A stretch of 64,000 bases of DNA, taken from NCBI GenBank assembly GCA_024291935.2, contig CM044315.1, positions 74,940,385-75,004,384 of the forward strand, read 5' to 3'. Both the position numbers and the translations under genes were made by a program. The DNA is from Okapia johnstoni. Taxonomy: Eukaryota > Chordata > Mammalia > Artiodactyla > Giraffidae. Below are positions 22,376-34,672 of this stretch, in pieces. A model generated the notes under the pieces. It ran no database searches, had not been told where the DNA came from, and saw only the letters and a list, made by a program, of their open reading frames with translations. Numbering within the stretch: the first letter of the stretch is position 1; every line of letters starts with the position of its first letter.

Positions 22376-23865
22376 ACATTGGAATCACTAGTGAAATAGC
22401 AGAATGCTTATAGAAAATGCTCAATAAACATTTGGTGATCAAGCCAAAGAGACATGAAGTGCCTTTGATTTCTTTTGGTAGCCGAAATGTATTACTGCAT
22501 TGTTGTGTTTGGAAATACTTACTGCTGGGGTCAGTATTCCCATTGGTTTTATTTTTAGACAGTATGTATTTTTGAGGATATTTATGCGATAACATATTTT
22601 TCAAGTTTTTTCTTATTTTCAGCCTTCTCTGGAGGAGGGACCAGTGATCATTCTGCATTGTTGGTTATTTTTTAATCATACAGGCTGTAATACAACTATG
22701 GCATGTCTACATTGATTTATGTTTCTTTGCCATCTTAGTCTTTTGATCAGGCAGGTATGCAGCTTTGAAAGCCTCTTTTTTTTTTTTTTTTTGGTGAGCC
22801 AAGATCACAGACATGTTCCCAGGAAGAAGTGAATTTGTTGAGGAGGGAGAGAGAAACTCCTTCAGAGAAGGAGGCACCCATTTCGCTAATTGCACTACCC
22901 AGGGCTTTAAATGATATCCAGAAAGAGATCATTTCTCTCACATGGGTGAGCATTTTGTTTTTTAGGAGGATCTTTCTCACCTGACTAGTTGAGTCAGTGT
23001 GGTTACTTTTCTGTTGAAAGTGAGGTTTTGAATGTTAACTGGCTGGGTAGAATGGGAAAGTCATGTGACCTTTGCTAATTTTTCCACACAGTGGAGTTCT
23101 TTTTTTTCTTCACTTCTTAAAGTGAGCCTCCTCATTTTAATTTTATCTTCCAAGGATAGTCACTTGTATGATTTGGGTTTCATTCTTTCAGAGGATCATT
23201 TGACTGAAGTAGGCTGCTGAGAGTCTGTTGCTTGGACACCCTGAATCTCAATTCACCATTTCCAGTGGGCATTTTAATTCAGAATATTATTATGTGATGT
23301 TCCTTGTCTACTTCCTAGATACATTAAGATAGTTTTCAGTTTAAAATGCCTGTGTAAGATAAGAGATCTGAAGAAAAAAGAGTAGTAAAACAGCTTTTTA
23401 GAAAGCAGAAAGAGAAATACATTTTTTGCTTATCAATTATTTTTCTTTTTTGAAAACAAAAAAATAAAAAAGAGAGGGAATTTTTCTATAGACAGAGTTT
23501 TTTTTTTTTTAATGGGTTGGGAAACTCCTTTATATTCATGGAATAAAGGAAAAAATACAGTCAAAATAGAGAGTAAAAATAATTACCTTAATATTCTCAA
23601 AAATCAACTGAACCGTTTAACTTGTTTTATATAAAGAAAATAACCCAACACGTAAAGGGCAAGAACATATGCTATTTAAGTTGACTGACTTCTCAAAATA
23701 ACCTTCAATGGACAAATACAGAAAAATAGAATAAATTTTATAGTCTTAAAGATCTGTTTTTGGAGAGTGTTAAGGCTTTTCCTTTTGACCAGTTGATTTC
23801 TGGTTAGGTTTATAGCAATAACACTTTTTCACACCATTTTATGATTTCCTTTGCTAAGTTCTCTG
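22376..23865. other. Unassigned intron
   Basis: No gene. Homopolymer runs only: 17 T at 22776-22792 and a T-run near 23500. Confidence 0.55.
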
Positions 23866-23869
23866 TCAT

Positions 23870-24008
23870 AGCACTTGATGCTTTAAATTGAAGTAACCCA
23901 CTTGTATGATCATTGTTCCAGCTTGACTATAAGCTCCAGGAAGATGGGACTGGATTCATCTTTGTATTCACAGTGCCCAGCACAGGATCTGGAATGGAAC
24001 ACACCTTC
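23870..24008 (+). mobile_element. L2 LINE 3' end
   Basis: 'gactataagctccaggaaga', 'ttcatctttgtattcacagt' and 'gcccagcacaggatctgg' are the L2 3' UTR signature. Confidence 0.7.
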
Positions 24009-24059
24009 AAATTGTTATCACAATAACTCTGCAATTTATATTACTTAACAACCTTGGGA

Positions 24060-24790
24060 ATTTGCTTTTATTTATATATTTATGTAACAGATGTTTACTG
24101 AATACTTGGTTTGGGCTGGACACTATGACAGGTGTTGGGAACACAACAAGAACAAACAGAAAAAAAATATTCCCAAGCTCTTTTTCTTACCAGAGGTGAC
24201 AGAAATAAATAATACTTATACTAAATTAGTAATTAGTATGGTATGCTTGAATTTGGTGAGTCCTGTGGGAAAACTAGGAAGGGTTACAAGAGTCAGAAAT
24301 GTGAAGAGAGTATTTACAATGATCATATCACCTTATTGAGGAGGTGAGATTTGAACAACAACTTAAAGAAGGTTGAGGAGTCATCCATGTGGAAATGTGG
24401 AGGATGAGAATTTTAGGAAGAAGGAATAGCCATTGCAAATCCCATAAAGCTGAGGTGTACCTGACATATAAGAGAAATAATGAGGAGGCCACATGGTGTG
24501 AGAATAGTAGGAGGTGAAATCAGGCAGGTGAAAGGGAAATCTATCATATCGGAATCTTTAAAAACTTTGAGTTTTATCCTAAATTAAATACTAACCCTGT
24601 TTTGAACAAGGTACAACATGATCTCTCTTACATTTTGGAGCGATTACCTTGGTGATTGTATTGATAATAGATTAGAACAAGGCAGGCAAGTAGACTAGTT
24701 AGGAATAGTTCAGTTGTGAGAAGACAGTGGCTTGGATCAAAGTGATATGTGTGGAATTAGTGAGGAGTAGTTGGATTCTAGATATATTTG
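24060..24790 (-). mobile_element. L2 LINE 3' region, antisense
   Basis: Long diverged copy: 'gtttactgaatacttggttt', 'gacaggtgttgggaacacaa', 'gaggaggtgagatttgaaca', 'ggaagaaggaatagcc', 'gagttttatcctaaatt' and 'aggaatagttcagttgtgag', in the order of reversed L2. Same family and orientation as 2030-2960. Confidence 0.65.
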
Positions 24791-25716
24791 AACAAATTCA
24801 TTTTTTTAATGCCAGATCATCCTTTAATCATTATATAAGTGTGACTTTCCTCTTACAGAATATGCTGTGTTTAAAATTGAATGACAAGAAGAGATACTGG
24901 TATCTTCGCTATAGATTTTAATAACAAGCAACACCTTAAAAAAAATTTTTTTTGGGGTGTAGTTGATTTACAATGTTGTGTTAAATTTCAGGTATATAAC
25001 AAAGTGAATTAGCCATACATATACATATATCTACTCATTTTTAGATTCTTTTCCCATATAGGTCATTATAGAGTATTAAATAAGAGTGCCCTGTGCTATA
25101 AAGTAGATCCTTACTAGTTAGCCATTTTATATATCGAATAATGTGTATAAGTCAATCCCAGTCTCTCAATTTGTCCTTCTACTCCTTTCTCCCCTGGTAA
25201 ACATGAGTTTATTTTCTATATCCATGACTCTCTCTTTTGTAAATAATTTCATTTGCACCCCTTTTTTAGATTCCACATATCAGCAATCGCATCTGATATT
25301 TGTCTTTCTGTGTCTACTTACTTCACTTAGTATGACAACCTTTGGGTCCTTCCATATTGTAGCATATGGCATTATTTTGTTCTTTTTTATGGCTGAGTAG
25401 TATTCCATTGTATATATGTTCTACATTGTCTTTACCCATTCCTCTGTTGATGGACATTTAGGTTTCATCCATGGCCTATTGTAAACAATGCTGCAGTGAA
25501 CCTTAGGATACATGTATCTTTTTGAATTATTATTTTCTCCAGATACATGTCCAAGAATTGGATTGCTGGATCATATGGTAGCTCTATTTTTTTTTTTTTT
25601 AAGAAGCCTCCATACTTTTCTCTATAGTGACTATACCAGTTTACAGTCCCACCAACAATATAAGAGAGTTCCCTTTTCTCCACACCCTCTCCAGCATCTA
25701 CTATTTGTAGATTTTT

Positions 25717-25970
25717 AAAAAGTTTTATTTATTTTCGGCTGCACTGGGTCTTTGCTGCATGCAGACTTTCTCTAGTTGTGGTGAGTAGAGACTACTCTGT
25801 AGTTTCAGTGTGTGGGCTTCTCATTGTGGTGGCTTCTCTTGTTGCAGAACACAGGCTCTAGGGCATATAAGTTTCAGTAGTGGTGCCCCGAGGCATGTGG
25901 AATCTTCCCAGCCCAGGGATGGAAGCCTGGCAGGCAGATTTTTAACTGTTGGACCACCAGGGAAGACCTG
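25717..25970 (-). mobile_element. CHR-type (cetartiodactyl) tRNA-derived SINE
   Basis: Reverse copy with 'ttcggctgcactgggtcttt', 'gtggcttctcttgttgcaga', 'cggcatgtggaatcttcc'-like block and the closing 'ggaccaccagggaag'. Target duplication TTTGTAGATTTTT at 25704-25716 and 25971-25983, made of L1 sequence. Confidence 0.92.
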
Positions 25971-26798
25971 TTTGTAGATTTTTGATGATGGCCATTCTGA
26001 CTGCTGAGAGGTGATCCTCCACTGTAGTTTCGATTTGCATTTCTCTAATATTATGACGTGAGCATCTTTTCATGAGTTTGTTGGCCATATATATGTCTTC
26101 TTTGGAGAAATGTTTATTTAGATCTTTGATCCACTTTTTTTGTTTGAGTTTTTTTTTTTTTTTTGATACTGAGCTGCATGAACTATTTGTATATTTTGGA
26201 GATTAATCCCTTTTCAGTTGCTTTGTTTGAAAATATTTTCTCCCATTCTGAGGGTTGTCTTTTTGTTTTGTTTATGGTTTCCTTTGCTATACAAAAGCTT
26301 TTAAGTTTAATTAGGTCCCATTTGTTGATTTTTACCCTAGGAGATGGACCAAAAAAGATCTTGCTGCGATTTATCTCAGAGAGTGTTCTTCCTGTGTTTT
26401 CTTCTAAGAGTTTATGGTATTTGGCTTTACATTTAGGTCGCTAATACATTTTAAGTTTATTTTTGTGTGTGTTATTAGAGAATATTCTAATTTCACTCTT
26501 TTATATATATAGCTGTCCAGTTTTCTCAGGACTACTGATTAAGGACTATCATTTCCTCATTGTATATTGTTGACTCCTTTGTCATAGTGAACACAGGTGT
26601 GTAGGTTTATCTCTGGACTTTCTATCATGTTCCATTGATCTCCATTTCTGTTTTTGAGCCAGTATCATGGTGTTTGATTTCTGAAGCTTTGTAATATAGT
26701 CTGAAGTCAGAGAGCCTTATTCTTCCAGCTCTATTTTTCTTTCCCAGGATTGTTTTGGCTATTCAAGGTCTTTTGTGTTTCTATAAAAACTATAAGTT

Positions 26799-27547
26799 TT
26801 TTCTTGTTGTTCTTGTTCAGTTGCTCAGTCATGTCTGACTCTTTGTGACCCCATGGACTGCAGCATGCCAAATTTTCCTGTCCTTCATCATTGCCCAGAG
26901 TTTGTTCAAACTCATGTCCATTGAATCAATGATGCCATCCAACCATCTCATCCTCTGTCTTTCCCTTCTTCTCTTGCCTTCAGTCTTTCCCAACATCAGG
27001 GTCTTTTCCAATGGGTCAGCACTTTGGATCAGGGGGCCAAAGTATTGGAGCTTCAGCTTCAGCATCAGTCCTTCCAGTGAATATTCAGGGTTGATTTCCT
27101 TTAGGATTGACTGGTTTGATCTCCTTGCAGTCTAAGGGACTCTCAAGAGTTTTCTCCAACACCACAGTTTGAAACCATCAATTCTTTGGTGCTCAGCCTT
27201 CTTTATGGCCCAACTCTCACATCTGTACATGACTATTGGAAAAACCATAGCTTGACTAGGCAGACCTTTGTCAGCAAAGTAATGTCTCTGCTTTTTAATA
27301 CACTGTCTAGATTTGTCACAGCTGTTCTTCCAAGGAGCAAGCATCTTTTAATTTCAGGGCTGCAGTCACCATCCACATTGATTTTGGACCCAAGGAAAAG
27401 TCTGTCACTGTTTCCATTGTTTCCCCATCGATTTGCCATGAAGTGATGGGACTAGATGTCATGATCTTAGTTTTTTGAATGTTGAGTTTTTCAAATTCAA
27501 ATTTATTGGCATACAGTTGCTTGTAGTAATATCTTATATTCCTGAAT
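26799..27547 (-). mobile_element. BovB 3' part joined at its 5' end to a short L1 ORF2 piece
   Basis: 26799-27488 is antisense BovB from its 3' end back to the 'LNIQKTKIM' region. Next to it, 27490-27540 is an extra ORF2 block ('tttattggcatacagttgct', 'tgtagtaatatcttatattc') in the same orientation, out of place relative to the host L1, which has its own copy of that block at about 28803-28855. The host L1 resumes at about 27548. Possible target duplication TTTTTTCT at both edges. Best explained as a chimeric cDNA, though a rearrangement is possible. Confidence 0.65.
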
Positions 27548-28929
27548 GTTGAATTTTTTCTAATTCTTTGAAAAATGCCATTGATAATTTGATAGAGAGT
27601 GCACTGAATTTGTAGATTATAGATTTCTTTGGGTAGTAGAGTCATTTTGGCAGATTGATCCTTATGATTCAGGAACATGGTATATCTCTCCCTATGTGTC
27701 ATCTTTGATTGTCTTCATCAATGTCTTATAGTTTTCTGAGTGCAGGTCTTTTACCTCCTTATGCGGGTTTGTTCTGAGGTAGTTCATTCTTTTTGATGTG
27801 ATGGTAGATGAAATTGTTTCCTTAATTCATCTTTGTGATCTTTCATTGGTAGTGTATAGGAAAGCAACAGATTTCTGTGTATTAATTTTATATCCTATAA
27901 TCTTACCAAATTCTTTGCTGAGATGTAGTAGTTTTCTGGTAGGATCTTTAGGATTTTCTATGTATAGTATCATGTCATCTACAAACAATGACAGTTTTAC
28001 TTCTTCTTTTCCAATTTGAGTTCCTTTTATTTCCTTTTCTTCTCTGATTGCTATGGCTAACACTCGCCAAATTATGTTGCATAAAAGTGCAAGAGAGGAT
28101 ATTTTTGTCTTGCTCCTTATCCTATAGGAAATGCTTTCAGTTTTACAATGTTGAGTATGAAATTTGCCATGTGTTTGTCATATGTGGCCTTTATTTTGTT
28201 GAGGTAGGTTCTCTCTATGCCACCTTTCTGGAGAATTTTTACTGTAAATGAGTGCTGAGTTTTGTCAAAATCTTTTTTTGCATCTATTGAGATAATCCTA
28301 TGATTTTAATTCTTCAGTTTGTTAATATGGTGTATCACATTGATTAATTTGCATATGTTAAAGAATCCTTGCATTCCTGAGTTAAAACCCACTTGATTAT
28401 AGTGTATGGTCCATTTAATGTGTTGTCAGATTCAGTTTGCTAGTATTTTGTTGAGGATATTTGCATCTATGTTCATTAGTGGTATTGGCCTGTCATTTTC
28501 AGTTTTTGTGATATCTTTGTCTGGTTTTGGTATCAGAGTGATGGTGGCCTCCGAGAATGATCTTGGATGTGTTCTCTCCTCTGCAGTGTTTTGGAAGAAT
28601 TTGAGAAGGATAGATTCTAACTCTTCTTAAAAGGTTTGATAGAATTCTTCTGTGATGCTATCTGGTCCTGGACTTTTGTTTGTTGAAAGTTTTTAAATTA
28701 CAGTTTCAGTACTTATGGTTGGTCTGGTCATGTTTCCTATTTCTTCCTGGTTCAGTCTTGGTAGGTTGTACATTTCTTAGAATTTGTTCATTTCTTCTAG
28801 GTTGTCAAATTTATTGGCATCTTATTGCTTGTAGTAATCTCTTATGTTCCTAAAAGTATTCCTTGGTGGATTAGTTATCAATATGAAATTAAGACTACAA
28901 GATGACTCCAGTAATTCTGGGCTGAAACA

Positions 28930-29145
28930 CTGACTAGGTAATTATATACATGATCTCATTTAATCTTTATAAGAATATTGTGAATAAAATTGTTTTTTAA
29001 AATCTCCTTTGACAGATAAGAAAACTGAAGTCTAGAGTGCTTAAGAGATATGCCCAATGCTTTAAAATTAGGAAATGGCAGAGCTATGATTCGAGTTTAT
29101 GTTTGTCTAACCTTCGAATTATGATCTTTCTAATACACAAGAACA
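28930..29145 (-). mobile_element. MIR SINE, antisense
   Basis: 'atgatctcatttaatcttta', 'gataagaaaactgaagtcta', 'gaaatggcagagctatgatt' and 'atgatctttctaat' in the order of reversed MIR. Confidence 0.72.
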
Positions 29146-29401
29146 GAATAGACAGTCTTCCCTAAAATTTGTACCTGTGGCATTATACCATGGTTTGGGG
29201 ATCAAAATTCCCACATCTTTCTTAATGCAATGCCATTTTTCCCAAATGAAAATTTAATTTAAAAAGTAGTCACAGGATGGAGACATTGCTGGAGTGCTTT
29301 TAAGAAACAAATGCAAAATTACAAAAACCTAGAAGGATCATACCTTCCGAAAAGGATCAGCACAGGGACTTTTACAAAGTGCATGGATTCTACAGATAAT
29401 G

Positions 29402-29527
29402 TGAAAGTATTATTTGCTCAGTCATATCTGACTCTTAGGGACCCCATGTACTGTAGCCCACCAGGCTCCTCTGTCCATGGGATTCTCCAGGCAAGAATAC
29501 TGGAGTGGGTTGCCATTTCCCACTCCA
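29402..29527 (-). mobile_element. Bov-A SINE monomer
   Basis: Reverse Bov-A unit. The flanks ACAGATAATG (29392-29401) and ACAGATAGTG (29528-29537) form a target duplication with one mismatch. Confidence 0.9.
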
Positions 29528-29539
29528 ACAGATAGTGTA

Positions 29540-30540
29540 GGTGAATTTGAAAACAAATATTCTAAAACACAGAAAGAAACAGTATACTGTGGATGAGAAG
29601 TAGCAAACTCAACAAATACTAGGATAAAACTCCAAAAATTTCTAAAGAGAAGATATAAGCGCATGTGTTTAAAATGATTAAAGGTGTAAAAGGAAGACTC
29701 AAAAAGTCAAGAAAAGTTATTATAAAAATAAATCATATATGTTTATAAAAGAGCCAAGTTGAATGTCTGAAAATGAAATATATATAATCATCAAAATGTA
29801 TAACTCTGAAGTTAGGTTGAATTAAAAACTCTGAGGCTGGGTTAAATATCTCATTATACAACTGAAGATAGATTAATGAAATAGAAGACAGGACTGAGCC
29901 ATCACAGAGATGAATATAGATGAAATGTATAGAAGAAAACTTAAGTTATATTAAGATGAAGAATTCCAGTAGACAATCACATAGAGGCAATATTCAAAGT
30001 AATGACTTATGAAAGACATGAATCTTTCATATTGTAAATACAGCTCATGTAAAATAACTAAAACTCTATCCTTCAAACCACTTCTCCCTGAAATGTATTA
30101 ATAACAGTTAAACTACAGAGTAACTATAAATAAAGAGAAGTTCTTCAAAACCATGAGGGAGAAAGATAGTATAAGAGAGTGATTGTTCTAATATTATTGA
30201 ATTTTGAGGAAAGGAAGGTACAGATATTTAAATTTAGACTTTATGCCAAGTATTGATCTTTTAAAATTTAAGGATAATAACAGTAGAACATAAAGAGAAT
30301 GTAACCTTCCAAATTGACAGAAAGGGAATAGAGACAAAGAAAACTTGATTAGTGGAAGAGGAGGCAAGAGACACATGATAAAAGAAAGATAATTAGGAAA
30401 AACAAGATGTTAAAAAGTCAGTAATTGCACCAAGGTAAATGGACTGTGCCACCGTTAAAATACAAAGATGTCTTACTGGATTAAAATTTTCGTTGATGAA
30501 TAAAATCAAATACCCAAATTGGAGTAGGTGGGTTCAGATC
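29540..30540 (+). mobile_element. Ancient L1/HAL1-like remnant, sense
   Basis: A-rich sense strand. Near 30430-30510 'aaggtaaatggactgtgcca' and 'aagatgtcttactggattaa' resemble the start of L1 ORF2. Upstream sequence has ORF1-like composition. Identity is low and the limits are approximate. Confidence 0.45.
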
Positions 30541-30564
30541 TAGGCTGTATGAATTATTTAACAT

Positions 30565-31095
30565 TAATGAGACGACACAGATTGAGTCTGGCCTCTTAGC
30601 TCACTCTTTCGTCCTGACACCTTACTTAGTTTTATGACCTTAAGTAAATTACTTAATGTCTCTGTATCTGAGTTTCCTCATAGTAAGATGAGATTGATAA
30701 TGTAGCTTAGCTTCTGGAGTTGTTATGTTTAAATGAGTTTACAGAATTTGGTAATTTGATGAATTTTTGGCACACAGTAGTATATAATAGGAGAAGGTGC
30801 TGGCACCCCACTCCAGTACTCTTGCCTGGAAAATCCCATGTATGGAGGAGCCTTGTAGGCTGCAGTCCATGGAGTCGCTGAGTCGGACACGACTGAGTGA
30901 CTTCACTTTCACTTTTCACTTTCATGCATTGGAGAAGGAAATGGCAACCCACTCCAGTATTCTTCCCTGGAGAATCCCAGAGACAGGGGAGCCTGGTGGG
31001 CTGCCGTCTATGGGGTCGCACAGAGTTGGACACGACTGAAGCAACTTAGCAGCAGCAGCAGCAGCAGTATATAATAGTTAGCTGTTATTAGCCAT
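30565..31095 (+). mobile_element. MIR SINE split by a Bov-A2 insertion
   Basis: 'gttttatgaccttaagtaaa', 'ttacttaatgtctctgtatc', 'gagtttcctcatagtaagat' and 'tggcacacagtag' follow MIR in sense. The copy is interrupted at 30791 and ends after the SINE with 'agctgttattagcc'. Confidence 0.75.
30791..31065 (+). mobile_element. Bov-A2 SINE, full-length dimer
   Basis: Two Bov-A monomers in tandem separated by 'cttcactttcacttttcact', ending in (AGC)n. Perfect 12-bp target duplication AGTATATAATAG at 30779-30790 and 31066-31077. One of the better preserved SINEs here. Confidence 0.95.
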
Positions 31096-31449
31096 TTAAT
31101 AGTAAATGAGCAGACTTTTCTAAGCAGAAAAGGTACATTGTTTCTTCTTTGTACATAAAATCATGTTTTCCTTTTACATTACCCACAGAAATATCCTAAT
31201 ACACTATATATTTTTTTGCTTGAAAGTCTTAGTGATCACTTTATCCTGCCTCTCACAACAAAATCTGCTATATATGTATATATGTACATATTAAAAACTT
31301 ATTTCCCATAACTTAAAAAATAAAGATTAAAAACACTTCTGGAATAAGTTGTCAGGCTATTATTAACATATAATTGATAATAATTAGGTATATTACTAAT
31401 TTTGATGCTTATGAAGCATAATAAAATTATCAAAATCCATCTTTTAATA

Positions 31450-32817
31450 AAATGAACCGAGCTATGCTTCTTTTTAAAGGCTATTCTGATAGGTGTGTGG
31501 TCATCATAGTTTTAGTTCATATTTCTTTGATAATAAATGGAGTTTGGCATATTTTATGTGTTTTGGGGCACTCTTCTTTTATTGTGATGTGTCTATTCAA
31601 AATTTTTGCTCATTTTCTGGTTGAATTGTTCATATTAATTTTGATTTGTAGAGTTCTTTGTACATTCTGGACACAAGTCCTTTGTAGAGGTTGGCAGATA
31701 TCCTCTCCCAGTCTGTGACTTCCCTTTTCAGGTTGTAACAGTGTATTTCAAAAAATGAAAGTGTTTTTTAATCCAATTATCATTTTTAGTTAATATTTCA
31801 TGTTTTTGGTGTTCTATAGAAGAAATCTTTATCTAATCAAAGACTGAAAAATTTTCTTTCATGTTTTCTTCTACAAGTTTTTATAATTTTAGATCTTACA
31901 TTTAGACTTATGATCTATTTTGGGTTAATTTCTATGTATGATTTTAAGTAAGAGTTGATCCTTATTTTCAGCTCTATTTGTTGGAAAGACTTATAATTCT
32001 TCATTGAGTTGCCTTACAAATCAATTGCTTATATATGTGTAGGTCTATTTCTGTCTCTGTTATCTGTTCCACTGATATGTGTATCTGTAGATCTATATAT
32101 CATTTTGAAATCAAGCTATCTTGATTACCATAACTTCTTTTTTAAAAGTTTTTGCTCTTTTTTCTTTATTAAATTGCTTTGATTATACTAGGTTCTTTGT
32201 ATTTTCTTACACAATTAAACTAGTCAATTTCTACAAAAAGACTTCTGTGATTTGATTATCGTTCTATTGTACCTGTATACATATATTTAGGCGAGTTGCC
32301 ATCTTAACAATTTTGAGTCTTTCATCTCTGAACATACAACATATATTTCCTTTTGCATAGGTATTTCTCAAATTCTCTCAGCAATATTTTGTAACTTTTA
32401 TTGTAGAAGATCTGGACATCTAGTTAGACAAATTTCTAGGTGTTTTGAGGTTATAATGGTACTTTGAATGGGGTTCTCAAGTTTAGGTTTCCATTTACTA
32501 GCTGGTAGTACAGTTGTTTGCTGCTGGTACAATTGATTTTGTATTTATCTTGACTTTGTATCTTACGACTTTGCTAAACTTGTTTCTTATTTCAAGTAGT
32601 TTTTTGTAGATGTTCTGAGATTTTTTTAATGTAAACATTATCTTCTGTAAGTAAGGATATTTTTATTTCTTTCTTCATATCTTTTATACCTTTGATTTGT
32701 CTTTCTTGCCTTATTGCAAAGTTTTGTACTCCAGAATGATGTTGAATAGAAGTGATGAAGATGTACTTCATTATTCTTGATCTCAGGGAGAAGCAATAAA
32801 ATCTTACACTATTAAGT
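31450..32817 (-). mobile_element. Old L1 (L1M/HAL1-like), antisense ORF2 remnant
   Basis: Landmarks in reverse: 'gtacattctggacacaagtc', 'ttttaggtctt..'-type blocks, 'gatctattttgggttaattt', 'aggtctatttctgtctctgt', and 'ttgatctcagggagaagcaa' at the right end. Much more diverged than the L1 at 36003. Cut by the BovB starting at about 32818. Confidence 0.7.
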
Positions 32818-33169
32818 GAGGACTGGTCATGGTGGAGAGCTCTGACAAAATGTGGTCCACTGGAGAAGGGAATGGCAAACCACTTCAGCATTCTTGCCTT
32901 GAGAACCCCATGAACACTATGAAAAGGCAAAAAGATAGGACGCTGAAAGATGAACTCCCCATGTCAAAGGTGCCCAGTATGCTGCTGGAGATCAGTGGAG
33001 AACTAACTCCAGAAAGAATGAAGAGACAGAGACAAAGCAAAAACAATATGCATATGTGGATGTGACTGGTGATAGAAACAAGGTCCGATGCTGTAAAGTA
33101 CAATATTGCATAGGAACCTGAAATGTTAGGTCCATGTATCAAGGCAAATTGGAAGTGGTCAAATAGGAG

Positions 33170-33754
33170 ATGGCAAGAGAGAACACCAACATTTTAGGAA
33201 TCAGCGAACTAAAATGGACTGGAATGGCTGAATTAAACTCAGATGACCATTATATCTACTACTGTGGGCAAGAATCCCTTAGAAGAAATGGAGTAACCAT
33301 CATAGTCAACAAGAGAGTCCTAAATGAAGTACTTGGATGCAATCTCAAAAACGGCAGAATGATCTCTGTTCATTTCCAAGGCAAACCATTCAATATCATG
33401 ATAATCCAAGTCTATTCCCTGACCAGTAATGCTGAAATCGAATGGTTCAATGAAGACCTACAAGACCTTTTAGAACTAACACCCCCAAAAGATGTCCTTT
33501 TCATTATAGGGGATTGGAATGCAAAAGTAGGAAGTCAAGAAACACTTGGAGTAACAGTCAAATTTGGCCTTGGAGTACAGAATGAAGCAGGGAAAAGGCT
33601 AATAGAGTTTTGCCAAGAGAACGCACTTGTCAGAGCAAACACCCTCTTCCAAAAACACAAGAGAAGACCCTACACATGTACATCACCAGGTGGTCAATAC
33701 CGAAATCAGATTGATTATATTCTTTGCAGCTTAAGATGGAGAAGTTCTATATAG
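33170..33754 (+). pseudogene. BovB APE-type endonuclease domain, one internal stop
   Basis: 194 open codons with 'ISELKWTG' (catalytic Glu), 'GDWNAKVG' (Asp/Asn site) and 'NQIDYIL'. A TAG at 33752-33754 stops the frame. The same frame then continues without shift through 'SDHE' (33788-33799), the last APE motif, to a TAA at 34064-34066. The endonuclease is thus broken by a single nonsense codon. This is the only endonuclease-bearing BovB in the window. Confidence 0.88.
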
Positions 33755-34672
33755 TCAGCAAAAACAACACTGGGAGCTGACTGGAGCTCAGATCATGAAC
33801 TCTTTATTGGCAAATTCAGACTTAAATTGAAGAAAGTAGGGAAAACTACTAGACCATTCAGGTATGACCTAAATCAAATCCCTTATTATACACTGGAAGT
33901 GAGAAATAGACTTAAAGGACTAGATCTGATAGACAGAGTGCATGATGAACTATGGATGGAGGTTCATGACATTGTACAGGAGACAGGGATCAAGACCATC
34001 CCCAAGAAAAAAAAATGCAAAAAAGCAAAATGGCTGTCTGAGGAGGCCTTACAAATAGCTGTGTAAGGAAGAGAAGTAAAAAGCAAAGGAGAAAAGGAAA
34101 GATATACCCATTTGAATGCAGAGTTCCAAAGAATAGCAAGGAGAGATAAGAAAGCCTTCCTCAGTGATCAGTGCAAAGAAATACAGGAAAATAGAATGGG
34201 GAAGACTAGATCTCTTCAAGAAAATTAGAGATACCAAGGGAACATTTCATGCAAAGATGGGTTCAATAAAGGACAGAAACGGAATGGACCTAACAGAAAT
34301 GGAAGATATAAGAAGAGGTGTCAAGAATACACAGAAGAATTGTACAAAAAAGATATTCATGACCCAGATCACCCCAATGGTGTGATCATTCACCTAGAGC
34401 CAGACATCCTGGAATGTGAAGTCAAGTGGGCCTTAGAAAGCATCACTATGAACAAAGCTAGTGGAGGTGATGGAATTCCAGTTGAGCTATTTCAAATCCT
34501 GAAAGATGATGCTGTGAAAGTGCTGCACTCAATATGCTAGCAAATTTGGAAAACTCAGCAGTGGCCACAGGACTGGAAAAGGTCAGTTTTCATTCTAATA
34601 CCAAAGAAAGGTAATGCCAAAGCATAGTCAAACTACTGCACAGTTTCACTTATCTCACACACTAGCAAAGTA

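Larger units (their letters stand above)
24940..28862 (-). mobile_element. L1 LINE, antisense, 3' UTR plus much of ORF2
   Basis: From the left: 3' UTR ('gtagttgatttacaatgttg'), the ORF2 C-terminus, then the RT domain up to about 28862. A minus-strand frame 28063-27827 keeps RT motif C as '[12 protein letters not shown]' (F-x-DD; A to V change). All frames are broken. A CHR SINE (25717-25970) and a BovB/L1 insertion (26799-27547) split it. It is truncated at its 5' end (right). Confidence 0.88.

Noticed and set aside
33170..33754. Endonuclease-like protein as a host DNA-repair gene (APEX family)
   Set aside because: Motif order and flanks identify the BovB APE-type endonuclease; RT follows downstream in the same element.
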